Below are positions 33,025-45,170 of a stretch of 64,000 nt of DNA, in pieces. Position 1 is the first letter of the stretch. Every line of letters begins with the position of its first letter. This DNA comes from Pictodentalium vernedei (Eukaryota; Mollusca; Scaphopoda; Dentaliida; Dentaliidae). The DNA lies in the NCBI GenBank assembly GCA_031216915.1, contig CM062288.1, forward strand, positions 179,206,596 through 179,270,595, written 5' to 3'. The translations under genes were made by a program, and so were the position numbers. Under the pieces are notes generated by a model. That model saw only the letters and a list, made by a program, of their open reading frames with translations, ran no database searches and was not told where the DNA came from.

Positions 33025-34900
33025 TATGCATAGGGTGCAACCCGGTGCTTCATTAAATAAAAGTTTGCTGATTATGATTTTTATTACCTGGTAAACGCAT
33101 GCGTGGACATTATTGACCACACGTGGATTATGACCAGTCCATTGCGACTGTACTGTACATAGACATTATTCACACTACAATTTCTTACCACTAAATTTCA
33201 AACTTTTAAGCATAATATACAGTGGAATATTTGGCGAGGCACAAGTAAATGCAGTTAATGACAACACGTAGTGAAAATCAAAGCACCGACTGGACTATGA
33301 AGTTTTCATTTAGGCCAGTTTGGGGATCAAGAAACTGTCGCTTGATGAAAATTGCCAGGAATATAGCACACTCTGTTTATTCAAGCCAATCGGATCATCT
33401 CAGTACTAGGGTTTACTGGGAATTCCTTATTGATGTAATCAACTTTGTTTCACATACATTTTAATGCTAATACTTGAAAGTATGGACATTCATTCAGTAA
33501 TTTTAATAGTGCTAATAAATTCCACTTGGATATCAAAATTATTGGATTTAAAAAGGCAATAATTAGCATGGATTATCAACAATTTGTTCACAATAGCTTG
33601 ATCCAGAGTATGGAGTTTAGTTATGACAACATCCGTTTCATGAGATAATGAGAGACGGTAAAGTCAAAACTACAGCCTATTTTCGTGATATGAATATGAA
33701 GGAGAAGTCTAAAGTATGCTCATATTGCACTTAGTCGGTTTCATGAGAAAATAAGCTCGAAAATCATGAGAAATTATCAAAGACTTATTAGAAAAAAAAA
33801 AAAAATTTTGCTGTGCTTGAATTGTCTTTTGTACTCGACTAACACATTTATAGCATCATTTATTAATGGGACAAGAAACAAACTGATAAACAATTTTCCA
33901 GCTGAGTAACCACTAAAAAGGACAATAAACACATTTTTTGAATGAGATTATAGAACATAACTCTCATATGTAATCAACCCAGAGTTGACAGCAGCCACCA
34001 CCGGTTCTCGGAAATCTGCAACCATATTCGTACCAGAACTGATAATAAAGTAATATTTCAAGAGAACAACTTGGGTCCAAATGTGCTCTATATATCAGAG
34101 AACAAAGCTAGGGCATAAAAAGTCTTCTAAACACAGCGACAGAGCTGCATGGGGTAAATTCCAAAACTGTCACCTTTGTTTGCATTTGTAAATTACCTTT
34201 GATTTCCGGTCAACTTCATCGGATGGCAAAAGAATCGATATATAATGCTGTCTATTATATAAAACCAAATAATGAGAATGGTCACCTTAATACAGCATAC
34301 TATTATTATATAGAGATTGCACAGTTGCCATGTTCTATGCAAGGTATCATGACATCTGTTGAAATTTCTTAGCATTACAATTTTGTTTTTCGATGGAAAT
34401 TTGTGGTATCGAACGATGTGCAAACAGTACAGTCGCCGTGGAGTGGGCATAATCCATGCCTTTATCAGGTAATAGAAATTATCATCAGCAGAATTTTAAT
34501 TAATGAAGCACCGGGTTGTACCAGGTGCTTCATTAATTAAATTTTTGATGATTATTCCTATTATTAGTGTTTGGAGTCTAGTATTATTGCATCTGTGGAG
34601 ATAGTGCCCACCTGTGGAAAGTGTCCAGCCTACGGCGGCCGTATTGTATGTTCGTCGAACATGGAATCCTTCTTCAATAAAAAATCAGACAGTATTGTCC
34701 TTTTCCCAAATGCAGTCCTATCACTGCACTATGAAGTGTTTTGACCGCCAAGATTTGTTCTTGGATATGTGAAGCACATTTGGCCACAAGTTCTCATGAA
34801 ATATTATTATGTTTTATCAGTTCAGGTATGAATACGGACGGTACCAGACTTCCAGGAACCAGTGGTGCCTGCTGTAAACTCTGAGTTGATTACATGTGTT
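33025..34900. repeat. Compound foldback region
   Basis: An arm of the foldback MITE lies at about 33025..33165. A longer inverted pair follows: about 33965..34050 (ATGTAATCAACCCAGAGTTG ... CGTACCAGAACTGATAA) against about 34812..34895. The second full foldback MITE lies between them. This suggests one foldback element inserted inside another that has ~80-bp arms. No coding frame is recognised. Confidence 0.55.
34426..34650. mobile_element. Foldback MITE, copy 2
   Basis: Ends ACAGTACAGTCGCC and GGCGGCCGTATTGTAT are inverted with a few mismatches. The centre is a strong hairpin: TTAATTAATGAAGCACC and GGTGCTTCATTAATTAA around a 10-12 nt loop (about 34496..34540). It is clearly related to copy 1 at 30997..31234. 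Confidence 0.65.
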
Positions 34901-36152
34901 TCGTGTTCTATACATCTCAATCTTCATTTTGATGTTTAATTTGTGTATATTTAATTTTAATTTTAGGAATATCAGAGGTGGGAATTTCAAAATAAACAAA
35001 AGTTGATTTCTTATATAAGCACCTTAAATTTTGCAAAAAAAAAATAATAACAAAGTTACCAGTATCAATCGATAAAAAATAAAACAATTCCAAATGAGAA
35101 TTTCAGCATGGAAGTTAAGCTCATAAAGACACATTTGGCAAAAAACGTCCTGGTTTCGATTTCAATTTTCAGGACGAACTGCCTATGGGACAACCCATCC
35201 CGTAACCCAAACTGGCAAGAAAAAAACAATTCGCAAATCGCCCACCACTGGCACAGTTGAACAGTTCGTTTTGGCGGTTCAACCAACAATAAGTAGATTG
35301 GGATTTTTTGCACCCATGCATTTGTAAATAATCAGTGTTATGCCCATATCATGTAGAAGAGACAGGCCTAACAGTATGTTTATTTCTTGTTCAGCAGAAG
35401 CAGATATCTGCTTTCCGGATATAAACTGCTCTGTTTCTAGTTTGAATTCGTCGCGCGTGACGTAAGAATAGATTTCTGGTTGACTATATTTCTTTATTAA
35501 TTTCACATCATTTGTGAATCAAAAGTGATTCAAATAAATCACTGTTTCATCAAACGAAATTATTAAAAGTTCTTGGAATGCATATGTGGAAATGTATATC
35601 CTGATTAAATGTGGATCAGCCTAATTGTTGTTTACCAGACTGCTTCGAGAGTTTATCGTTTCAAGAGGAACAAGAAAATGTCGATTCAAGCACCATCGAG
35701 CGAAAACTGAATTATTATGGTTTCTTTCTAGGCACTCTGTGTTATGCGATACCCATTTCTTGTGGAATGAGGGTGGGGCAAAGTTTGTAAGGCCTCCCGA
35801 TTACACTTAGGCATGCATTAGCTCCCTTATTTGGTAGGAAGAGTGGCTTAACATGCGATTTCACTGTGTGCATTGTTTTTTTTAGTAGCAATTGTTTTGT
35901 TATATCCACCTTTTACCAAGAGTGGCATAGGCGTTGCTGGGTGGGGTTGGGGAAAACGAATCCCCTTTCGCATTTTTCAAAAATGGAGAATGCAAATAAA
36001 TACCCCGAAGGCCACCAGAGGGCTATATTTGATGCTAAATTTAACAATTTTCCTGTGGATGCCCCTGGCCCCTCTTTTATACTCGTGCTTTCGGCATCTG
36101 CCAAGTGTACCCTCGATGTACCTTTTACATGAAAGTCAAATCCTTTTTTTTT
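34900..36152. other. Non-coding stretch, nothing recognised
   Basis: No supported gene or repeat. It ends in a T-run of nine that is the insertion site for the large HINE that follows. Confidence 0.4.
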
Positions 36153-37008
36153 AGCTCACCTGGCCCAAAGAGCCATTGCCATCACTTGTCGTTCGTAAAC
36201 GCTTCACATTTTTATCCTCTTCTCTGGAACTGCTGAATCGATGTGAACCAAACTTTGCGGGAATGCTCAATGGGAGGTCCTCTACAAATGATCCTCATTT
36301 TGTTCCCGTCGGATAAAAAACATGGCCGCCAGAGCCCATAGGCATCCTTTGTTTCTGATTGGTGGATTTTCAAAAATCTTCTCCCCTGAAACTGCAAGTC
36401 CAAATGTTTGAAAAATGCACATGATTGATGACTGGAACAGCTTCTATAAACAGTCCTCATTTAGTGCTGATCAGGTTGCAAACGTGGCTGCAGTTGCGGC
36501 TTATAGTTACCATAGAAACTCTGTGGGAAATCACATTCTCATCATCTACTCTGGAACTAGTGAGCCGATGTGAACCAAACTTGGCAGGAATGGTCTATGG
36601 GAGGTCCTCTACAAACAGTCCTCATTTTGTTCCCATCGGATTAAAAACATGGCCGCCACAGGCATTCTTTGTTTCTGATTAGTGGATTTTCAAACATCTT
36701 CTCGGAAACTACCACATCAAGTGCTTTGGAACTTCACATGATTGATAACTGGAACGCCCTCTTCCAATGATCCTCATTTAATGTTGATCGGGTTGCAAAC
36801 ATGGCCACAGTTACGGATTATATTTACCATAGAAACCCTATGGAAATCACATTTTCATCTTCTACTCTGGAAATACTGAGCCAATGTGAACTAAACTTGA
36901 CAGGAATGGTCTATGGGAGGCCATCTACAAACGATCCTCATTTTATTCCCATCGGATGAAAAAACATGGCTACCAGAGGCTTTCTTTGATTCTGATTGGT
37001 GGATTTTT

Positions 37009-37816
37009 ATACGCCCGTTTGAAAAAACGGGACGTATTATGTTATGGCGTCCGTCTGTCTGTCCGTCCGTCCGTCCGTCCGTCCGTCCGTCCGTCCGTCC
37101 GTCCGTCCATCCGTCCGTCCGTCCGTCCGTTTGGTTTCCGAACAATAACTTTAGTATTTGTTTTCCGAGCGGCTCCAAATGTGGTATGTGGTTTAATCAC
37201 AACAAAATACAGGTCAAGTTCGAATATGGGGTCGGTCCGAACATTTTTCGCCTGAATTATGGCCCCAGTTGGACTTAGAATTCGTCAAATATTTGGTTTC
37301 CGGATGATAACTTTAGTATTTGTTTTCCGATCGGCTCCAAATTTGGTATGTGGTTTAATCACAACAAAATACAGATCAAGTTCGAATATGGGGTCGGTCC
37401 GAACATTTTTCGCCTGAATTATGGCCCCTGTTGGACTTAGAATTTGTCAAATATTTGGTTTCCGGATGATAACTTTAGTATTTGTTTTCCGATCGGCTCC
37501 AAACTTGATATGTGGTTTAATCACAACAAATTACAGGTCAAGTTCGAATATGGGGTCGGTCTGAACAATTTTTGCCTGAATTATGGCCCCTGTTGGACTT
37601 AGAATTCTTCGTCAAATATTTGGTTTCCGGATGATAACTTTAGTATTTGTTTTTCGATTGGCTTCAAACTTGTTAGTCTTTTTCTCAAATGACCGTAACA
37701 TATATATATATGCCAGTATAAATTTCTCGCACTCTAAAAAAATTGCAAATGTGTTAAAATGGTACAATTTGAACAGTTCACGGGCGTATGATGCAATGCC
37801 CAGCGGTGCTCTTGTT
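37009..37816 (+). mobile_element. HINE, ATACGCCCGT family
   Basis: Begins ATACGCCCGTTTGAAAAAAC after TTTTT, followed by an ACGGG partner and a (GTCC)n run (about 37050..37130). Four monomers of about 155 bp contain TTTCCGGATGATAACTTTAG, CAAATTTGGTATGTGGTTTA and GAATTATGGCCCCTGTTGG. The inverted end ACGGGCGTAT lies at 37780..37789 and the terminus is CAGCGGTGCTCTTGTT. Deleting it rejoins TTTTT with AAAAATCTTC, the uninterrupted phrase of the host monomer, so both boundaries are firm. Confidence 0.9.
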
Positions 37817-39879
37817 AAAAATCTTCTTCTCTGAAACAACAAGGCCAAATGTTTTGAAACTTCAGATGATTGATGACTGGGACACCCTCTATCAATGATC
37901 ATCATTTATTGTTGATCGGGATGCAAATAAGGCTGCAGTTGCAGCTTATAGTTACCATAGACCTCCTATGGGGAATTGCATTCTCATCTCTGGAACTTTT
38001 GAGCTGATGTGAACCAAACTTGGCAGGAATGGTCTGTGGGAGGTTCTCTACAACTGTTCCTCATTTTGTCCCAGTTGGATGAACAACATGTCTGTCAGAG
38101 ATATTCTTTGATTTGGATTGGTCGATTTTGAAAAATTGCCTTCTCTGAAACCTCAAGGCTGAATATTTTGAAACTTCACATGATTGATGACTGGGACACC
38201 CTCTATGAACGATCCTCATTTAATGTTTATGGGGTTGCAAACAATTGCAGCTTATATTTACCATAGAAATCCTATGGGAAATCACATTTTCAACTTCTAC
38301 TCTGGAACTACTCAGCCGATGTAAACCAAACTTGGCATGAATGGTCAATGGGAGGTCCAAAACAAATGATCCCCATTTTGTTCCCGTCGGATAAAACATG
38401 GCCACCAGAGGCATTCTTTGTTTCTGATTGGTAGATTTTCAAAAATCTTCTCCCCTGAAACTACCATGCCAGATGCTTTGAAACTTCACATGATTGATGA
38501 CTGGAACATCCTCTACCAACGATCCTTATTTAATGTTTATCGGGTTGCAAACACGGTTGCAGTTGTGGCTTATAGTTACCATAGCAACCCTATGGGAAAT
38601 CAAATTTTCATCTTCCACTCTGGAACTACTGAGCCGATGTGAACCAAACTTGGCAGGAATGGTCTATGGGAGGTTGTCTGCAACTGTTCCTCATTTTGTT
38701 CCTGTGGGATGAACAACATCCGGGACATTCTTTGATTCTGATTGGTCAATTTTGAAAAATCGTCTCCTCTGAAACCACAAAGCTAAATGTTTTGAAACTT
38801 TGCTTGATTGATGACTGGTACACCCTCTACCAACAATCTTCATTTAATGTTAATTGTTTGCAAACATGGCCGCAATTGTGACTCAATTACCATGGAAACC
38901 CTATGGGAAATCACATCAGATTCAAGTTTGTTCAAATTGAGTCCCTTGGTTACTATTTGGGCTTAACTTAGTAAAATATAAGAAAATTTCTTTAAAAATC
39001 CTCTTCAGATCCACTGTCAGAATCCTTTCATATTTGGTGTACAGCATCTCTAGAGGGGTCAGATTCAAGTTTGTTCAAATTGGGTCCCTGGGTTAATATT
39101 TGGGCTCTCTTTTGGAGCCAACAGTTTAACTTTGTGCCATATAAGAAAATTTCTTTAAAAATCTTTTTCTTCAGATCCACCAGTTGGAATCCTTTCATAT
39201 TTGGTATGAAACATCTCTAGGGGTGTCAGATTCAAGTTTGGTCAAATTGACTCGTGCAATTAACCCTTAAGCTCTTGTATTACTGCTATGTTACACAGCA
39301 GTATTTCCCTGAATTATCTTAGTAAAATAGCTAATAAATGACCAGTAATGTTTCTTGGAGTACAAAAAATTTATTTGTTCATCCCTGAACTTGATATTCC
39401 ACACTTTTGAACTAAGATGACCAGTGTTTGAAATGCTGTAAAAAAATACTTATATACAAAGTTATTCAGGTAAAAATACAGGAGGTGAGATAATTAACCA
39501 AACAGGTAAATTTGTTGAAAAATGTGTATATATACTTATTTCATTATTTGTTCTGTGTGTATTTGTATGTGTTTTTAATAAAAACAAACCTTACATACAT
39601 AATGTTTGTCATTTTCTCCACCCTCATGCTGGATGACAATCTGAACAGGTAAACAACATTGCAGGTGTAATTAACAATTTTATTAACAAAACAACGTATT
39701 TTTGAAAAAATCAATTCAATTACAACAATAAACAATCAACAATAAGAAATTCATTTGAACAAGAACACAACCCAAACAATTCTCTTTCATTTTAAAGAGA
39801 TGGAAATTCCAGGTGTGCACAGGTAATTAATTACCTGCACAGGTAATTACCTGCATGTGCACACTTGGAAAAAATCAAG

Positions 39880-42800
39880 ATTTTCAAAATCATTTATTTT
39901 GAGTGCACACTATGGAATTCAGTGAAACAACCCCTGTCTTTGCACAGAGCAACATCACATAAGTAACACATGTAGGTTGTTTCAGGTGTTTTGCCAGCAT
40001 CTGTTTTTGTTTTTTTAGTTGAACAGTGAACACAACACTTTTTGCCCCGTTTTGTTGATTTTTTCGGGTTTGAGAAGTACCATGTTTGATTCTGACACAG
40101 TAATCATGTTAGTTGAACTTTTGCTTTTTCTTTTTCTTCCTGCTTTTTGCCTTGAACTATAACCTGCAACAAGGCCTTTTGCCACCTCCAACTGAAATTT
40201 GACATGGCTAATTTTTTTAGCTCATCTTGACAAAGTCAAGCTGAGCTAATCTCATCGCTCTCCATCCGTCGTCCGTTGTCCGTCGTCCGTCAACACCATG
40301 TTTTGGTCTTCTCCTTCAAAGCCACTGGGCCAATTCGAGTGAAAGTTTGTGTGAGTGATGGTCCCAAAGGGGCATTTCATTTTTGTTCAACTCAGCATGC
40401 CCAGCTCCATAGGGAGGGAGTGGGGGAAAATGCTCCAAAATATTTTAAAAATCTTCTTCTCAAGAACCAGTGTGTACAATGACTTGATATTTGCTATGGA
40501 GCTTCCATATGAGGTGTAGAATCAAATTTGTTCAAACGAAGTTCGTGAAGTAATATTTGGCTTTGTAATAGGAGGGGTAAGATTTTTGGCCCCGCTTAAA
40601 ATTTCTATTTTCTGAACCGATGGTCAGGTATGAACCAAATTTGGTTTGTGGTAGTATTGGGTCATAAGTACTTAACCCATGCAAAAAAAAAAAATTCCTG
40701 CATCCCCATGGGAACCCTGGGAGCTAAAAATAGAAATATTTTCAAACGCCCATATTTCCCAAACCCCACGGAACAGAGAGCTTTTATTTGGTATGAAGTA
40801 TCCTCATGACCAGTAGAATTGAATGGTAAAAAAAAATTGCCATCGGTTATGTTGGGGTGTTCTGTAATGGGCATCGAAAAAATGCTGAGTCAGCATATTT
40901 GCAAAAATTTAAAAAAATCTTTTCTCCAGAACCAATCATCAGAATCGTTTGATATTTGGTATTCAGCATTCATAGGGGGGTCAGATAAAAGTTTGTTGAA
41001 ATAAAGCTCATTGGTTCATATTTGGGCTCTCTACAGGAGCCCGAAGTTTTAACATTGGGTAATATGGGGAATATTCCTTAAAAATCTTCTTCTTCAGAAC
41101 GACCAGTCAGAATCTTTTAATATTTGGTATACATCATTGTTATGAGGGTCAGATTCTAGATTGTTCAAACCAAGTCCCTAGGTTAATATTTGGGCTTCCT
41201 ACGGAAGCCCAAATTTTATCTTTGTTCAATATGGAGGGTAATTTAAAAAAATCTTCTTCTTCAGATCCATCAGTCAGAATGCTTTGATATTTGGTATGCA
41301 ACATCTCTATGGGGGTCAGATTTAAGTTTGTTCAAATCAGATCCCTAGGTATATATTTGGGCTCACTATGGTAGCCCAAATTTTTACTAAGTGCAATATG
41401 AGGAAATTTCTTTAAAAATCTTCTTCTTCAGATCCACCAGTCGGAATGCTTTTATATTTGGTATACAACATCTCTAGGGGGGTCAGATTCCAGGTTGTTC
41501 AATTCAAGTGCCTAGGTTAATATTTGGGCTCCATATGGGAACATGAAATTTAACTTAGTACAATATGAGGGAATTTCTTTAAAAATCTTCTTCTTCAGAT
41601 TCACTTGTCAGAATGCTTTCACATTTGGAATACAACATCTCTAGGGGGGTCAGATTCAATTTTGTTCAAATCGGATCCATAGGTTAATATTTGGGCTCGC
41701 TATGGTAGCCCAAATTTGAACTTAGTGCAATTCGAAGAAATTTCTTTACAATTTCTCTTCTTCAGATCCAACAGTCAGAATGCTTTCATATTAGGTACAC
41801 AACATCTCTAGGGAAGTCATATTTAACTGTGTTCAAATCAAGAGCCTGGGTTGATATTTGGGCTCTCTATGGGAGCCAGAATTGGCCATTTTGCTGAAGA
41901 ATTAAAAATTTTGTATTCAGTACCCTTTAGAGGTACTAAGATTAATCCACATAGGTTGTATCAAGGGGCTTCATAGGGGAGCTCTACATTTTACTTATGA
42001 TCAATTGAAGAAAAGGCATGATGCCCAGATTATTTTTGTCACTCCTGAGGGACTCAAGGATTGACAGTGTAGCCTATGGAGATGGCTTGCTTAATGTAGA
42101 CTCATTCTTGGACTCTGTTTAAATTGTTTTCTGTACAAGATGAGTGCTTCAGGCCCCGTGGGGCCTCTTGTTTTGTTCATTTGAAGGGCGAAGCGTTTCC
42201 CTGTAAATTATCCAACTATTGACCAAACACAAATCAGCAACGAACCACATTATATATTTCCACTACTTGTTTGCATTTTGGGAAATAGAGTAGTATTGTC
42301 TCATTTGATTGGAACGGTCTACTCCTCCCATAAATTTGGTATAGTTCAATATTGAAGTAGGTTTGGAAATGTTAATTGTTTCGTCACTACCATTTACACG
42401 TCGTGAAATAATTTGGTGCTCCCCAGTTTGACAGGTTGATAAAATTGACACATTTCTTTTATCATACCACACTGTCGCAATCATGTTTCTTCCTTTCTGC
42501 ATTTTTATTGACTGTCCTTGTTTATTTACTTTTGCATGTTTTATTTGTTTGGGTACACTTTCCTATTGAGTCTAAGAGTTCCGCAGGCATATAAACCATT
42601 CTTTTCGAGGTCTTCAAGTAAGGCAGGTGAAGTAAAGAAATTGTCAAAATATAGGTGAAAATATCTGTCATGAAACTGTTCAGAAAGTTGTGTGACAACA
42701 GAGTACCCCAATCCTTTGGATTTGTCAAAAGAGTTATTTCGTCCTGTGTAGACATCAAAACCTAAACAGTACCCATTGTGGCTGTCACATATCTCCCAGA

Positions 42801-43640
42801 CTTTTATGCCCCATTTAGTTGTTTTTTTTGGCATGTATTGTTTGAAATGAAGATGCCCTTTGAACCCCACCATGGCTTCATCCACTGAAAGTTCTCTGTG
42901 TGGTTTGTAATGTTTTGGAAGTGTGTTCTTCACCATGTCAATTATGGGTCTCACTCCCCAGAGGGTCACCTGTGTTGCTGCTTGTATTTGCAATGTGTAA
43001 GTATTCAACCAACTTTTCAAACCGTCTTCTCGGCATTATATTTGCTATTGCATTCACTTTGAATTCGGGAAGCTCAGACCAGTAGTATTTGAACCCAGGC
43101 AAGGGATGAAGACCCATAATGAACAGCATGCCAAAATAGGCTTTCATTTCATCAACATTGGTATCTGTCCATCGTGGTCGACTTTATCTCGAAGTGTTTG
43201 TTTTTCTGCAGCATAGCGGTTTGTTTCTATCACAATTGTATCAAAGAAATTTTCGTTGAAAAGTAAAAAAAAATAGTCTAAAGGGCTGTCCATTCCATCC
43301 AAATTGTGAAAAATTCCAACTGACTGTTCAAATTTATTCGTTTTTATTCCTGAAATTTCTGACGACCAACCAGGTGACCCCAGGTGCGCACTGTCAACAA
43401 TATCATTATCACTGCCATCGGGTTCGGACTCGAAATTGATATGTCCGAAGTATTTACACTGGACACAGATATGTCTGAGAAATTGTCTGACACATCTGTG
43501 TCTAAATATTCACCGTCGCACAAGTCATTTATTAAATCAGAGAAGCTTGAATTGTTTGACGACATTATAAGTTTTTCATTTGGGAACAGCTGTTCCAACG
43601 CTAATTTATTCGAGAAAATTTGAAAACACCTTGACCTCAC
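39880..43640 (-). pseudogene. piggyBac transposase, frameshifted and split by a HINE
   Basis: DDD-type transposase that would cut and join DNA at TTAA. An acidic N-terminus at about 43400..43560 (DLINDLCDGEYLDTDVSDN) is followed by the domain that includes KAYFGMLFIMGLHPLPGFKY. The catalytic core includes ELSVDEAMVGFKGHLHFKQY (first Asp), FDNFFTSPALLEDL (second Asp) and FMGGVDRSNQM (third Asp), so all three acidic residues can be seen. Frame changes fall between the EYLHIANTSS and GVRPIIDMV segments, and near the RKVYPN/VPKQIKH segment (about 42545). The C-terminal cysteine-rich region (CCVHCSTKKTK, YMCYLCDVALC, CFTEFH) lies beyond the inserted HINE, at about 39890..40045. Confidence 0.88.
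40219..42172 (+). mobile_element. HINE, AGCTCATCTTGAC family, inside the piggyBac element
   Basis: Starts after a T-run with AGCTCATCTTGACAAAGTC, then a CCGTCGTCCGT microsatellite (about 40263..40292). The inverted partner GTACAAGATGAGTGC lies at about 42133..42147, followed by a perfect hairpin AGGCCCC-GT-GGGGCCT (42151..42166) and CTTGTT. Monomers are mostly the shared 155-bp type (CAGAATGCTTTCATATTTGG, ATCTCTAGGGGGGTCAGATT). The insertion lies between the catalytic core and the cysteine-rich tail of the transposase. Confidence 0.88.
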
Positions 43641-44930
43641 ATCATCCTACTGTTAAAAATGCAAAACGGAACGATAGCGGACACGTGGCATTAAACAGGA
43701 AGCGGAATCACCAGTTGAAACATACAAAAAATGAAACCGGAATACCCGGGGCAGATCAGGCCGGTATGGGGAAAACCGGAAACGGCCGGTTTCAGCCGCC
43801 CTGAGAGCTTAAGGGTTAAGATTTGGGCTTCCTGTGAGAGTCAGAATTATTTTTACTTAGTGCAATATGGGGAATAATCTTTAAAAATATTCTTCTTCAC
43901 ATCCACCGGTCAGAATCTTTTCATATTGGGTATACAGCATCTCTAGGGAGGGGGGGGGGGGGGGGGGAATAGATTCAAGTTTTTTTTCAAATTGGGGCCC
44001 TGTGTTAATAGTTGGGCTTTATATTGGAGTCCAAAGTTTAACTAAGTTCAATGTGAGGGAATTTCTTTAAAAATCTTCTTCAGCTCCACCAGTCAGAATT
44101 TTTTCATATTTGGTATACAACATCTCTAGGTGGGAGAGATTCAAGTTTGTTCGAATCAGGTGCCTGGGTTAAAATTTGGGCTTTCTTTTGGAGCCCAAAA
44201 TTTAACTTTGAGCATTATGAGGAATATTCACATTTACCTGTGAAAATATTTTAAAATTTGGTATGCAACATCTTTGGGGGGAGGGGGGCGGAGGGAGGGG
44301 GAGCTCTGGGGGCAGATACAAGTTTGTTCAATTCGAGTCCCTGACTTATATGGACTCTCTGTGGGGAGGGGGACAGGTTAGGTTCAAGTTTATTCAAATC
44401 CATTCCAAACTATTTTTCCATAAAATGTACCTTTCAAACTGCAGTGACATAACAACCTTGGAAGTTTGGCAGTGCTTGTCTACAGCTGGTAGAATTGGAA
44501 GCAGACTTCAGGACCTATGATAATAACAATCTGACATGGACACCAGATAAATGAATAATTTCATAACTTTATTCCCTGTAGTGTTGATGAAACATCACTA
44601 ACTGAATGTGACCCAAAATACTTCTTTAAACCACTTTGTCAGGTGAGCGATTTAGCCCTTTTGGGGCCTCTTGTTAGGGTTTGTTTTGAAACAATTTCAT
44701 TAAAATTTTGAAAATAGAAGTAAATGTTGAATTCTTGGAAACAATCTGAAGGGTTTAATAGGCTTTGTTTTTTAAGGGTACAGGTGCCATTTAGTGATTT
44801 TCGATATGCTGTTGCATGTTATTTCACTTGGTACCTCTCTGTGAAGTGATTCAACCTTCAGTTTAAATTGTAAGTCATGGCAGAGTTTCTACATTGTGCT
44901 GAATTCACTCGCTGAATTTTTTCCAAGTGT

Positions 44931-45170
44931 CAGCGGTGTTTCTGCAGTGTACCTAAATATTTTCTAAGCTGAGGCAGTGTCTGCAGTGTACTCAAGGTAT
45001 TTTCAAAGTTCTTGCAGTGTCTCTGCAGTGTGTTGAAAGAATTTTCAAAGACAAGGCAGTGTCTCTGCAGTGTACAGATTTACTATTATGGTTGAACTGC
45101 TTCTGCAGTGTACACTGCTGTACCACTGCAGAAACACTGCCAGCTGGAGTGTACACTGCAGAAATATAAG
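44931..45170. repeat. Cluster of GCAGTGT motifs, cluster 2
   Basis: Opens with CAGCGGTGTTTCTGCAGTGT, as in cluster 1 at 29290. It contains about eight GCAGTGT words, often paired (GGCAGTGTCTCTGCAGTGT) with a period near 55 bp, and closes with inverted copies (CACTGCAGAAACACTGCC). Confidence 0.7.

Larger units (their letters stand above)
39264..43815 (-). mobile_element. piggyBac transposon with a HINE inserted in it
   Basis: TTAA target duplications at 39260..39263 and 43816..43819 flank inverted ends sharing CCCTTAAGCTCT. Subterminally, 39808..39872 is a near-palindrome rich in CAGGTAATTACCTG and TGTGCACA words, a candidate transposase-binding region. The transposase is on the minus strand in several frames, so the copy is no longer autonomous. 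Without the HINE at 40219..42172 it is about 2.6 kb, the normal size for the superfamily. It sits in the 155-bp array of the outer HINE. Confidence 0.9.
36153..44675 (+). mobile_element. HINE, AGCTCACCTG family, outermost of a nest
   Basis: Starts after a T-run with AGCTCACCTGGCCCAAAGAG. The inverted partner CAGGTGAGC lies at 44640..44648, followed by a GCCCTTTTGGGGC hairpin and CTCTTGTT at the end. The left half has monomers of about 310 bp (GAGCCGATGTGAACCAAACT, ATGGGAGGTCCTCTACAAAC, CTTCACATGATTGATGACTG). From about 38925 these give way to the 155-bp monomer shared with other HINEs (TTCAAGTTTGTTCAAATTG). It is interrupted by a small HINE (37009..37816) and by a piggyBac element (39264..43815). 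Without insertions it would be about 3.1 kb. Confidence 0.8.

Noticed and set aside
37020-37180. Proline/serine/valine-rich frames (PSVRPSVRPSV)
   Set aside because: They are translations of the (GTCC)n microsatellite in a HINE, not a protein. The same applies to the [10 protein letters not shown] frames at 2190 and 7265.
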